NCBI RefSeq assembly: GCF_050483325.1
Contig: NZ_JBCMYF010000001.1
Location: forward strand, 426,776 to 490,775
Length of the DNA: 64,000 nt
From: Bacillus_P idriensis_A
GTDB taxonomy: Bacteria; Bacillota; Bacilli; Bacillales; Bacillaceae
Direction: 5' to 3'
Shown piece after piece: positions 15,294-23,902 of this stretch (position 1 is its first letter; every line of letters begins with the position of its first letter). The notes beneath the pieces were generated by a model that ran no database searches, was not told the DNA's origin, and saw only the letters and a program-made list of their open reading frames with translations. Position numbers and translations under genes: made by a program.

Positions 15294-16480
15294 AAAAAGG
15301 GATCGTCGTTGATCGAAATGATGATTACATTACATTACTTACCCCCGATGGACAATTTTTGAAAGCAAACAAACAAAAACGTTCATACGAGCTGGGTGAG
15401 GAAATTACTTTTTTTCAACTTTCAGATGCAAGCGAAAGGGCAAAGTCATTAAGCATTTTTAATTTGCGCGGAATGAGAAACGGGTTATTGGCAGTTGTGG
15501 CTATCATCCTTCTTTTTTTTACAGTCCTGCCCGTTTTTAAAGATGACAAAGTGTATGCTTACATGACAATTGATATTAATCCAAGCTTTGAACTGAGATT
15601 AAATGAGAAGCTTCAGGTCGTGCAGATTGAGCCGATGAATGAAGATGGGGAAAAAATGCTTGGTGATTTAAAAGACTGGAAAAACAGAAAGATTTCAGAC
15701 GTTTTTGTCAAAATTGTCGACAAAAGCAAAGATTTAGGTTATTTAAAGGGCGATAAAGAAATATTTATTACAACGGTTACCACAGATGACAAACATGAAT
15801 CTGCCAAAAAGAAAATGCTTGCGGATGTTGATGAACTGAAACATTCATATGAAAGCGAAGATGTGAAAGTAAGTGCGGTTGAAGCAGATGTTGAGACTAG
15901 AAAAAAAGCGTCTGATCAAGGCATTTCAACAGGCAAGTATATGCTATTAAACCCCAAACCTGCGGAGCAGCCTGCAGAAACTCCTCCTTCAAACGAAAAT
16001 AAGGGCGAAAAAGAAGAAGGAAAGCAAGAGACACCCATTCATTCTGATGAAGAAGAAAACAGCAAGGAAACACCTCCAGCCGTGAAGCCTCCTGCGGAAG
16101 AGACAGAAAAACAAGCACCTCCCGAAAAACCGGCAAAAAGAGAAAAGCCTGAAATAAAGGAGGAAGAGCTGAAAGAAACGATTCCGGAGAAGAAAAAAGT
16201 CATCCCTGAGCCGCCTAAAGACAAAGTTTCGATAATTGATAAAGATAAAAAAGCTGAAAAAGCAAAAAAAGAAGCAGAGAAAAAGCGGCGTGAAAGGGAA
16301 AAGGGCCATTGGCAGCGTGAAGACAGAGATGACCGCGATGACGATGATGACGACGACGATAGAGATGAAGATAGCAGAGAAAAAAATCGGGGCAAGGATC
16401 AATATGATCGAGAAAGAGATGACGGCGAAGAGGATGACGATGACGACGATGACAAGGGGTCAAGATCCGATCGTGATTAA
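15290..16480 (+). CDS. rsgI: Anti-sigma-I factor RsgI
   Basis: A 396-residue single-pass membrane protein. Residues 1-60 form the cytoplasmic SigI-binding domain, TM about 64-83, then the juxtamembrane extracellular domain YAYMTIDINPSFEL. The Asn97-Pro98 bond is the known self-cleavage position of the family. From about residue 225 the chain is disordered: first Pro/Glu/Lys-rich, then extremely Asp/Arg-rich with runs of eight and seven Asp. Family work on B. subtilis shows that the disordered outer region senses wall state and that intramembrane proteolysis releases SigI. The Asp runs could bind calcium or wall polymers, which is inference. Confidence 0.95.
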   Translation: MKKGIVVDRNDDYITLLTPDGQFLKANKQKRSYELGEEITFFQLSDASERAKSLSIFNLRGMRNGLLAVVAIILLFFTVLPVFKDDKVYAYMTIDINPSFELRLNEKLQVVQIEPMNEDGEKMLGDLKDWKNRKISDVFVKIVDKSKDLGYLKGDKEIFITTVTTDDKHESAKKKMLADVDELKHSYESEDVKVSAVEADVETRKKASDQGISTGKYMLLNPKPAEQPAETPPSNENKGEKEEGKQETPIHSDEEENSKETPPAVKPPAEETEKQAPPEKPAKREKPEIKEEELKETIPEKKKVIPEPPKDKVSIIDKDKKAEKAKKEAEKKRREREKGHWQREDRDDRDDDDDDDDRDEDSREKNRGKDQYDRERDDGEEDDDDDDDKGSRSDRD

Positions 16481-16485
16481 TGTTT

Positions 16486-16532
16486 AAAGTGCCAAAAAGA
16501 ATGATTAGAACGGATTGGCGCTTTTTATTTTT
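16486..16532 (+). terminator. Terminator of sigI-rsgI
   Basis: AAAGTGCCAA / TTGGCGCTTT stem with one G-U pair, a 19-base loop and a T run. Confidence 0.75.
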
Positions 16533-16553
16533 TACATAACTTATAAACTTGAG

Positions 16554-16584
16554 AACCGCCGGGTACTTGCACCCGGCGGTTTTT
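16554..16584. terminator. Terminator of sspD
   Basis: AACCGCCGGGT / ACCCGGCGGTT with A and T flanks, directly after the sspD stop on the minus strand. Confidence 0.85.
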
Positions 16585-16590
16585 GCCATG

Positions 16591-16797
16591 TTATTCAGTT
16601 TTAGAAGGTTGTCCGCCAAGTCCTGCTTGTGCTTGAGCGACTAAGCGTTTTGTGATTTCTCCGCCTACAGATCCGTTAGAGCGTGCTGCTGTATCAGATC
16701 CAAGAGTAACTCCAAATTCCTGTGCAATCTCATATTTGATTTGATCCAGTGCCTGTTCAATTCCTGGAACAAGTAATTTGCTGCTGCTGCGTGCCAT
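16591..16797 (-). CDS. sspD: Alpha/beta-type small acid-soluble spore protein
   Basis: A 68-residue SASP that coats spore DNA and protects it from UV, and is degraded by Gpr at germination. The two signatures are present: the protease site region KYEIAQEFGVTLGSDTAARSNGSVGGEI, with its Glu-Phe-Gly-Val core, and the C-terminal TKRLVAQAQ. The start is the ATG behind AAAGGAG. The position after rsgI matches sspD in B. subtilis, but the genome will carry several near-identical paralogues, so the letter rests on position. Confidence 0.93.
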   Translation of the reverse strand: MARSSSKLLVPGIEQALDQIKYEIAQEFGVTLGSDTAARSNGSVGGEITKRLVAQAQAGLGGQPSKTE

Positions 16798-16847
16798 TGT
16801 TTTCAACTCCTTTTATATGAAAAGATGCAGCCCTTAATGGCTGTTTC

Positions 16848-16878
16848 TATAGTGTTGATTTCAGCTTGAAAAATATAC
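16848..16878 (-). promoter_or_regulatory. Possible SigG promoter of sspD
   Basis: On the minus strand GTATA, 19 bases, then CACTATA, close to the SigG elements (GHATR and CATNHTA). SASP genes are SigG-dependent in the forespore. Confidence 0.3.
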
Positions 16879-16974
16879 TGGCAATGGTCACCAGACAGCA
16901 GTATGAACAGGTGCTGAATGAAACTTATGGAATAACAAAAACTATCATCACAAACTAAAAGAGGCGGTGAAGAG

Positions 16975-18171
16975 ATGGATATCCGGAGCGGCACGTTTTT
17001 CTGGCCGGAAACATTGACCCCAAAGCCCTATAAAGCCTTGGAGAAGGATATCAGCTGTGACGTCTTAATCATCGGAGGCGGTGAATCTGGTGCCCACTGT
17101 GCTTATTTTTTAAGTGAAACAGGAATGGACGTCGTATTAGTTGAAAAGGATCGGACAGGCAGCGGAAGTTCGAGTGCAAATACCGGACTGCTGCAATATT
17201 CAAATGATAAAATGCTGACATCCTGTGCAAATTCTTTTGGCGAGGAGAATGCTGTGAGGCATTACCGGCTTTGTGAACAGGCATTAAGAGGATTAGGAAA
17301 GCTGATTCCGTCACTGACAATTCAGCCTGATTTTAAAAGAAGAGAGAGTCTGTATTATGCATCTGATGAGGCTGATGCTGACATGTTGAGAAAAGAATAT
17401 GACATGCTGAAAAAACATTCCTTTCATGCAGAATGGCTGTCCTCTTCTGATATTGAGAAAATGTATGGATTTAAAAAGCCGGCAGGAATCCTCTCTGGAG
17501 GTGATGCAGAAGTGAATCCTTATAAGCTTGCGATTTCACTAATAAATGCAGCTGAAACTAAGGGTGTGCGAGTTTTTGAAAAGACCGAAATAGTCGGGAG
17601 GAAGTTTGAACATGGCTGTGTGATGCTGTATACAGCAAGCGGGGCATGCATCAAAGCGAAGAAGGTCATCATGGCGGCCGGGTACAGAAATCAGGAAATC
17701 AGACGCGAACAAAATGCCGTTTTGTCCAGTTCATATGCAATTGTCACAAATAGACTGGCCAAGAACAATATCTGGTACCGGCAATCCCTGATTTGGGAAA
17801 CAGCAAGGCCATATTTATATATGAGAACGACCGCAGATAATCGGATTATCGCGGGAGGATTAGATGAACCAACAATAGATGCTCTGAAAATGGATTCGAA
17901 GCTGGTCCACAAAAGAGATCAGCTCCTGCTTGAAGTGAAAAAGCTTTTCCCGGAACTGCGGATTAAGGCTGAATACTTCTGGGGAGCCGTATTTGGAAGT
18001 ACTCATGACGGGCTTCCCATGATAAAAGAATACCCCGAATTGCCGCACTGCCTGTTTTTGCTTGGATATGGCGGAAACGGGACCGTCTGCAGCTACGTGC
18101 TTGCAAGCCTCATCCGGGACCATTTAACAGGAAAGCAAAACGATGACCTTCAAATGTATTTGGAGAGGTAA
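16975..18171 (+). CDS. FAD-dependent oxidoreductase (DAO family)
   Basis: A 398-residue protein with the N-terminal dinucleotide-binding motif VLIIGGGESGAHCAYFL (about residues 30-46), an acidic FAD-ribose contact (VVLVEKD) and the C-terminal GYGGNGTV that closes over FAD. This is the glycine/D-amino-acid oxidase fold (DAO), which oxidises amines or amino acids with oxygen as acceptor. No partner suggests the substrate. It is monocistronic, with ribosome site AGAGGCGGTG, and converges with ykrK (2 bp apart) without a clear terminator. Confidence 0.85.
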   Translation: MDIRSGTFFWPETLTPKPYKALEKDISCDVLIIGGGESGAHCAYFLSETGMDVVLVEKDRTGSGSSSANTGLLQYSNDKMLTSCANSFGEENAVRHYRLCEQALRGLGKLIPSLTIQPDFKRRESLYYASDEADADMLRKEYDMLKKHSFHAEWLSSSDIEKMYGFKKPAGILSGGDAEVNPYKLAISLINAAETKGVRVFEKTEIVGRKFEHGCVMLYTASGACIKAKKVIMAAGYRNQEIRREQNAVLSSSYAIVTNRLAKNNIWYRQSLIWETARPYLYMRTTADNRIIAGGLDEPTIDALKMDSKLVHKRDQLLLEVKKLFPELRIKAEYFWGAVFGSTHDGLPMIKEYPELPHCLFLLGYGGNGTVCSYVLASLIRDHLTGKQNDDLQMYLER

Positions 18172-18173
18172 TC

Positions 18174-18863
18174 CTATTTTTTTTCGAGATGCTGCTGGAA
18201 AAACAGCTCAGTTCTTCTTTGAAGATAAGAGGCGATTACAGATAGGACAGTAACCGTTAAAATATTTTTAACCTGCATCCATAATTCATTTGAAATATCC
18301 TGAAACAGATCCCTGGAAGTTTCGATTTTTTTTGAAATTTCCTCCTCCATTTCATGCTTTGATAAGGAGAAAATCGTAATGGATTCCATTCTTTCGAGAA
18401 TTTCTCCATATGCAGCGTAATAAGTTAATGGAGAGATTAAGTCATCACTCCGGTCTGATAAGGTATTAAACAGACTCATCAATAATTGTCTGATTGTATC
18501 AAAATCAAAAACCGATTTTAAATCTCTGACAATCAGCAGAATGGCAGCCTGTTCAATTGAGTACTTCTTGCCGAGTTCCGGTGCGCCAATCAATTCCTTT
18601 ATATCTCGCTTTATCCAGTTTTGGATGGATGTTGACTTCAGTGACGTCAATTCACACAGCTTTGCAAGTGTGACGATTTCATTTGTAGATAGACCTCTTG
18701 GGAATGGTTTATGATTTTTAATAATATCAGGCAGTGCATTTTCAGGGCCATCGTGACCGAAGCCTAATTGGTTAAGCAATTGGAGCGGCGTTTGTCCGCT
18801 TTCTCCTTTTAAAGCAAGCAGCAGTCTTGCCATATCAGACCGCTTTAACTGTTTCGTTTTCAT
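18174..18863 (-). CDS. ykrK: YkrK, DUF1836 regulator of htpX
   Basis: A 229-residue protein with a MerR-like helix-turn-helix in its first half (LSTNEIVTLAKLCELTSLKSTSIQNWIKRDI) typical of DUF1836. The C-terminus carries a hydrophobic segment (about 198-215, VKNILTVTVLSVIASYL). It is divergent from htpX. In B. subtilis YkrK represses htpX together with Rok. The 150-bp space holds the htpX promoter with a palindrome just downstream of it, a plausible YkrK operator. Confidence 0.88.
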   Translation of the reverse strand: MKTKQLKRSDMARLLLALKGESGQTPLQLLNQLGFGHDGPENALPDIIKNHKPFPRGLSTNEIVTLAKLCELTSLKSTSIQNWIKRDIKELIGAPELGKKYSIEQAAILLIVRDLKSVFDFDTIRQLLMSLFNTLSDRSDDLISPLTYYAAYGEILERMESITIFSLSKHEMEEEISKKIETSRDLFQDISNELWMQVKNILTVTVLSVIASYLQRRTELFFQQHLEKK

Positions 18864-18935
18864 CGCACACCTCTTTTCTGATGTATTAGCCCAATGGATG
18901 AGCCGTTTTTCCTGAGTTTACCAAAGTGTTTTTAT

Positions 18936-18993
18936 TTGCCTTATACAATGTATTTTAATTATAATATGATTATAATACAAGTTCACTTGAACT
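18936..18993 (+). promoter_or_regulatory. htpX promoter with palindromic operator candidate
   Basis: TTGCCT at 18936, 18 bases, TATAAT at 18960. A perfect palindrome AGTTCA-CT-TGAACT lies at 18980-18993, about 8-22 bases past the predicted transcription start. It is the only strong dyad between ykrK and htpX. Confidence 0.6.
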
Positions 18994-19013
18994 CAAAATG
19001 ATGGAGGTGCAAG

Positions 19014-19892
19014 ATGGGTAAACGGATTTTCCTCTTTATTTTAACAAATATTCTTGTGCTCATTACGATAGGGGCAGTCCTCTCCCTGCTAGGAGTTGGC
19101 TCATATGTGACTGCTTCAGGTGGAATCGATCTCATAAGCCTGCTTGTGTTCAGTGCAGTCGTCGGTTTTACCGGGTCATTTATTTCTCTCCTGATGTCTA
19201 AATGGATGGCTAAAATGATGATGGGCGTGAAGGTGTTAAAACCAGATCAATCCTTATCTGTGTATGAAAGAAATCTTGTAGACCGTGTACACAGATTATC
19301 GAGAGCTGCCGGTATCAGGAAGATGCCGGAAGTGGGGATCTATCAATCACGGGAGGTCAATGCTTTTGCAACAGGTCCTTCTAAAAACAATTCGCTTGTA
19401 GCTGTATCTTCTGGCCTGCTTGAGGAAATGGATGATGCAGCGGTTGAAGGTGTGCTGGCCCACGAGGTAGCGCATATATCCAATGGTGACATGGTGACAA
19501 TGACATTGCTGCAAGGTGTTGTAAATACATTTGTTGTCTTCCTAGCAAGAATTGCAGCATGGATTGCATCTAGATTTGTCAGAGAAGATATGGCTCCAAT
19601 AGTTCATTTCATTGCAATTCTAATCTTCCAGCTGCTGTTTTCTATCCTTGGCAGTCTTGTAGTATTTGCTTATTCGCGCCACCGGGAATTTCATGCCGAC
19701 AACGGCGGGGCGGATCTTGCCGGAAAAGACAAAATGGTTCATGCGCTGCGCGCCCTTAAAGGATACACACAGCGGATCAATAATGAGCAATCGTCTGTTG
19801 CCACGCTTAAAATCAGCGGGAAACGCGGGCTTGCTCTCTTTTCAACACATCCTGACCTAGATGAGAGAATTCGCCGTTTAGAAGCGAAATAA
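19014..19892 (+). CDS. htpX: Membrane zinc metalloprotease HtpX
   Basis: A 292-residue M48 protease that degrades misfolded membrane proteins. Two N-terminal membrane segments (about 5-28 and 38-62) precede the zinc site HEVAH (His150, Glu151, His154). Two more hydrophobic segments (about 163-186 and 197-220) precede the third ligand in REFHADNGGA. The ribosome site GGAGGTG is excellent. It is expected to respond to heat and membrane stress through YkrK and Rok. Confidence 0.96.
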   Translation: MGKRIFLFILTNILVLITIGAVLSLLGVGSYVTASGGIDLISLLVFSAVVGFTGSFISLLMSKWMAKMMMGVKVLKPDQSLSVYERNLVDRVHRLSRAAGIRKMPEVGIYQSREVNAFATGPSKNNSLVAVSSGLLEEMDDAAVEGVLAHEVAHISNGDMVTMTLLQGVVNTFVVFLARIAAWIASRFVREDMAPIVHFIAILIFQLLFSILGSLVVFAYSRHREFHADNGGADLAGKDKMVHALRALKGYTQRINNEQSSVATLKISGKRGLALFSTHPDLDERIRRLEAK

Positions 19893-19897
19893 ACAGG

Positions 19898-19933
19898 GAA
19901 AAACAGATGAGACTAAGATCTCATCTGTTTTTT
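19898..19933 (+). terminator. Terminator of htpX
   Basis: AAAACAGATGAG / CTCATCTGTTTT stem with T run. Confidence 0.9.
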
Positions 19934-20206
19934 ATATGTCAAGAACTTTGTGCAATACTGCAGAAAAATGCATCAAAACACGGAATAGTAAATCATATGC
20001 TTAACCCATAATAGAAATCTTGATTTTCAGCTTGTTTTTGAAAATCGGCCAGGTATGTTTTATTAGGTTCATGTTGAAAATGAAGCTAGACTTATATTTG
20101 TATCTTTCTTCGTTAATTTTCCGAATACCCCTTTTCAACTGCTCTGCTTTTCATTATGATAGAGACCATGCAGTTAACCCCATTATTTAAGGAATGAACC
20201 TAACCA
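19934..20206. other. Leader region of ktrD, no recognised element
   Basis: AT-rich, no open frame with a ribosome site, and no conserved ydaO-type (c-di-AMP) riboswitch core visible. A -10-like TATGAT lies about 50 bp before ktrD. Confidence 0.35.
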
Positions 20207-21553
20207 ATGAAACGATCTAAATTATTCTTGCAGAAATTAACTCCGTTTCAGCTGATAGCAGCCTATTACATTATTGCAGTCAGTGTTTCGGTCGCTTTAT
20301 TGAGCCTGCCTGTTGCGCATCAGCCAGGGGTGGACTGGAGTTTTATGGACGGTCTTTTTACAGCGGTCAGCGCAGTAAGCGTGACAGGTTTAAGTGTAGT
20401 TAATATATCGGACACCTTAACCGTACCAGGCATTTTTATCCTTATGTTTGTTCTTCAATTCGGAGGAATTGGAGTCATGACGCTCGGCACTTTTGTCTGG
20501 CTGATTGTAGGAAAACGCATCGGACTTAGAGAGAGACGATTAATCATGGCTGATCAAAACCAGTATGCTCTGTCAGGCATTGTGAATCTGATGAAGCAAA
20601 TTTTGCTTTTAATCCTGATTATCGAGTTCAGCGGGGGCATGATCCTCGGCACTTATTTTCTAAAATACTATCCGACATGGCAGGAAGCTTTCCTGCATGG
20701 CTTTTTTAACTCTGTCAGTGCGACCACCAATGGCGGGTTTGACATTACAGGTGCTTCAATGATTCCGTATTCACATGATTACTTTATTCAATTTGTCATC
20801 ATCCTATTAATAACGCTTGGAGCCATTGGCTTCCCTGTTCTAATCGAAGTGAAAACCTTTCTGTTCAGCAAAAAAGGGAAATACCGTTTTACCCTCTTTA
20901 CGAAACTTACGACAGTTACATATGCGCTGCTCGTTATTGGCGGCACGATCATGATTGCATTGCTTGAATTTCAATTTTTCTTTCAGGATAAATCCTGGCA
21001 TGAGACCTTTTTCTACTCACTGTTTCAGTCAACCGCTACGAGAAGCGGCGGGCTCGCAACCATGGATGTCAGCCTGTTTTCTGAAGCAACACTGCTGATA
21101 CTATGTGCCCTGATGTTTATCGGCGCATCCCCGAGCTCAGTCGGAGGAGGAATCCGGACTACCACATTCGCGCTTAATTTACTGGCGCTTTATCACTTTG
21201 CAAAAGGGAACAAAACAATCAAAATTTTTAAAAGAGAGCTGCACGAAGATGATGTGAAAAAATCACTTGTGGTTACCTTAATGGCTTTTGCTCTTTGTTT
21301 TACATCTGTCTTTATTTTATCCATTACTGAAAGATTCACCTTCATAGAGATTCTGTTTGAAGTTTGTTCCGCGTTCGGAACAACGGGGCTTTCCATGGGG
21401 ATTACGCCTGATTTGAGCATCATCGGTAAATGCATCATTATGATCCTCATGTTTATCGGCCGGATCGGAATCGTGACCTTTATTTACATTATCGGTTCAA
21501 AAGAAGTCAAACCAAATTATCATTATCCAAAGGAACGGGTTATTATTGGATAA
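20207..21553 (+). CDS. ktrD: Ktr potassium transporter membrane subunit KtrD
   Basis: A 448-residue TrkH/KtrB-family channel-like subunit that takes up K+ (with Na+), gated by a cytosolic RCK ring such as KtrC. Four pore-loop filter sequences appear in order: VTGLS, ATTNGGF, TRSGGL and FGTTGLS, each between a pair of membrane helices. No ktrC-like gene adjoins it, as in B. subtilis where the ring protein is encoded elsewhere. Length and order match KtrD, and the position between htpX and kinE also agrees. Confidence 0.93.
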   Translation: MKRSKLFLQKLTPFQLIAAYYIIAVSVSVALLSLPVAHQPGVDWSFMDGLFTAVSAVSVTGLSVVNISDTLTVPGIFILMFVLQFGGIGVMTLGTFVWLIVGKRIGLRERRLIMADQNQYALSGIVNLMKQILLLILIIEFSGGMILGTYFLKYYPTWQEAFLHGFFNSVSATTNGGFDITGASMIPYSHDYFIQFVIILLITLGAIGFPVLIEVKTFLFSKKGKYRFTLFTKLTTVTYALLVIGGTIMIALLEFQFFFQDKSWHETFFYSLFQSTATRSGGLATMDVSLFSEATLLILCALMFIGASPSSVGGGIRTTTFALNLLALYHFAKGNKTIKIFKRELHEDDVKKSLVVTLMAFALCFTSVFILSITERFTFIEILFEVCSAFGTTGLSMGITPDLSIIGKCIIMILMFIGRIGIVTFIYIIGSKEVKPNYHYPKERVIIG

Positions 21554-21821
21554 ACAGCTTCAGCGGGCGTGTATGCGCCTGCTTTTTTTTATGGATGAAA
21601 GTATTAGGTTTTGCACTTTGATGGAGAGCGGAATCGCCAAGCTTCTTGGCCAACACGGATCCGAGAGTATTGGCAAAAAGCGCTTTACTGGCGAATCTCT
21701 TTTCTGTATGCCTGCACTAAACGGGCGCTTGAGCATTTCTTATGAGATCACAGTTGTCAGGAAAATAATCCCTTGACTATGCTATACTTAAAGCATCAAC
21801 AAACGGGAGAGATCAGATATT
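21554..21821. other. Intergenic region with a candidate dispersed element
   Basis: Contains no convincing gene. A short open frame here encodes ESGIAKLL and further on SLFCMPA, and similar words occur at about 44.95 kb (SGVAKLL, then RLFCHA). It may be a remnant of a dispersed sequence. Confidence 0.3.
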
Positions 21822-23834
21822 GTGAAGAAAAGTCCTATACTCGCTGTAATCGTAATGCTGCTCATCGTTTTAGGCGGCTGTTCAAAAGGGACTTCGCCTG
21901 AAGAGAGATTTCAGGAATATGTCAGCCTGTGGAACAAGCAAAAATTTAACGAGATGTACGATTTCCTGTCAGCAGATGCAAAAAGCAAAATGACCGAAAA
22001 AGAGTTTACAGACCGGTACAAAAAAATTTATGAATCCATTGAAGTCAGCAAGTTGAATGTTACATATAACAAGCCTGAAGAGGATGCAGACAGGGGAGAT
22101 GAGAAAAAAGCTTCTCTGCCATATGCATTAAAAATGGAGACAATTGCAGGTCCGGTGGAGTTTGAACAGGATGCTGTATTTGTCCAGGAAGAAACGGAAA
22201 AAGAAGAAAATTGGTTTTTAGCATGGAATCCAGCAATGATTTTTCCTCAGCTTAAGGAAGGGGATGCTGTCCGCGTTTCTGAACTAAAGCCGATTCGGGG
22301 AAGTATTTTTGATAAAAACGGAAAAGGAATCGCCATACAGGCAAAAGTTCCTGAAATTCAAGTTGTTCCCGGGCAGCTTGGCGATGAGCCTGAAAAGGTA
22401 AAAGCGGAAGCAGCTAAATTGCTGAATCTTTCCGTCCAGGACATTGACGCTAAGCTTTCGGCCAACTGGGTCAAGCCTGATGTTTCTGTGCCAATTGTGA
22501 AAGTGGATCCTGCCAATAAGGAGCTTCTTATAAAAGTAACTTCTCTGCCGGGCTTTCAAAAAGCAGATGTTGACAGCAGATATTATCCACAGGGAGAAAG
22601 TTCTGCCCATCTGTCAGGGTATGTCGGCAGCATCACAGCTGAGCAGCTTGAGAAGCTAAAGGATAAAGGCTATACAAGCACCTCGCAAATCGGAAAGACA
22701 GGTCTTGAATATGTATATGAGGAACGCCTGAGAGGAAAGCAGGGCTACAGAATCTATATTGACGGTTCCAATGAAACGATTGCGGAAACGCCTGCTGTAA
22801 ATGGGGAAGATATCACAGTCACCATAGATACTGACCTGCAAAAGCAGCTGTATGATCAGCTGAGAGGGGACTCAGGCACTGCTGTTGCCCTCCACCCTAA
22901 AACAGGAGAAACCCTGGCGATGGTCAGCAGTCCATCCTATAATCCGAATGCCTTTGTTTTTGGAATGTCTGGCGCAGCTTACAAGACACTGGCTGAACAT
23001 CCGCAAAAACCGCTCAGTGCGAAATTTAACAAAAATTTTTCACCGGGTTCTACGTTTAAGGCTATCACGGCAGCGGTGGGGTTAAAGACCGGGAGCATTG
23101 ATCCTGAAGCTGTAAAGAAAATTAACGGGCCAACATGGCAAAAAGGGCCTGAGTGGGGCAAATATACGATTACGAGAGTCTCAGATATGTATTCATCTGT
23201 AAACTTAGAACGTGCACTTGTCACATCCGATAACATCTATTTCGCTCAAGCTGCTTTAGAAATCGGACCGGAAGCATTTAAAAAAGGCTTAGAGGAATTT
23301 GGATTTAGTGAAGACATTGATTATGATTTCCCAATTGCAGCGTCATCCATCTCAAATTCTGATTTAGCGGCTGGTGGAGTTCTCCTCGCAGACTCAGGCT
23401 ACGGACAAGGGGAAGTGCAGATGAGCCCTATGCACCTTGCTGCGGCCTATACCGTCTTTTTGAACGAAGGAAGCATGCTGAAGCCGTATCTTGAGAAAAA
23501 AGAACAGCCTGCGCCTGAATTTTGGAAGGAAGGCATAATCAGCCCTGAGCAGAATTCCATTATTCTCTCTGATTTAATCAAAGTTGTAGAAGATCCAAAC
23601 GGAACAGGGCACAATCCGAAATTGCCGAATATCAAACTTGCCGGCAAAACAGGAACCGCGGAACTGAAAACGACCAAAGAAGAGATCGGGAAAGAAAATG
23701 GCTGGTTTGTCGGTATGAACACCGAGAACCCTGAACTTCTGATTACGATGATGATTGAGGATGTAAAAGAACGGGGAGGCAGTCACTACGTCGTTCCGAA
23801 GGTCAAAAATGTATTTGCCAGTTATCTGAAGTAA
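21822..23834 (+). CDS. pbpC: Class B penicillin-binding protein, PBP3/MecA-like lipoprotein
   Basis: A 670-residue transpeptidase anchored as a lipoprotein (signal peptide and lipobox LGGC, Cys20). Order: NTF2-like MecA N-terminal domain (about 25-145), dimerisation domain (about 150-315), transpeptidase domain with active Ser410 in STFK, Ser469-Asp-Asn and KTG at 609-611. It resembles B. subtilis PbpC (PBP3), a low-affinity PBP that can support division when other enzymes are blocked. It starts with GTG behind GGGAGAG. It stands alone, facing an LCP ligase gene, another wall gene. Confidence 0.92.
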   Translation: MKKSPILAVIVMLLIVLGGCSKGTSPEERFQEYVSLWNKQKFNEMYDFLSADAKSKMTEKEFTDRYKKIYESIEVSKLNVTYNKPEEDADRGDEKKASLPYALKMETIAGPVEFEQDAVFVQEETEKEENWFLAWNPAMIFPQLKEGDAVRVSELKPIRGSIFDKNGKGIAIQAKVPEIQVVPGQLGDEPEKVKAEAAKLLNLSVQDIDAKLSANWVKPDVSVPIVKVDPANKELLIKVTSLPGFQKADVDSRYYPQGESSAHLSGYVGSITAEQLEKLKDKGYTSTSQIGKTGLEYVYEERLRGKQGYRIYIDGSNETIAETPAVNGEDITVTIDTDLQKQLYDQLRGDSGTAVALHPKTGETLAMVSSPSYNPNAFVFGMSGAAYKTLAEHPQKPLSAKFNKNFSPGSTFKAITAAVGLKTGSIDPEAVKKINGPTWQKGPEWGKYTITRVSDMYSSVNLERALVTSDNIYFAQAALEIGPEAFKKGLEEFGFSEDIDYDFPIAASSISNSDLAAGGVLLADSGYGQGEVQMSPMHLAAAYTVFLNEGSMLKPYLEKKEQPAPEFWKEGIISPEQNSIILSDLIKVVEDPNGTGHNPKLPNIKLAGKTGTAELKTTKEEIGKENGWFVGMNTENPELLITMMIEDVKERGGSHYVVPKVKNVFASYLK

Positions 23835-23867
23835 TTTAACTAGAGTAAACCAATTTTGATACCCATA

Positions 23868-23902
23868 GAAAAAAGCTATTGCCAGCGGCAATAGCTTTTT
23901 CT
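23868..23902. terminator. Bidirectional terminator, pbpC / LCP gene
   Basis: AAAAGCTATTGCC / GGCAATAGCTTTT around AGC, with A and T flanks. Confidence 0.9.

Noticed and set aside
16039..16619. Long minus-strand frames opposite rsgI
   Set aside because: They mirror the low-complexity Asp/Glu/Lys codons of the RsgI tail.
21546..21776. 76-codon frame after ktrD
   Set aside because: Starts inside the end of ktrD and has no convincing composition; kept only as a possible dispersed element.
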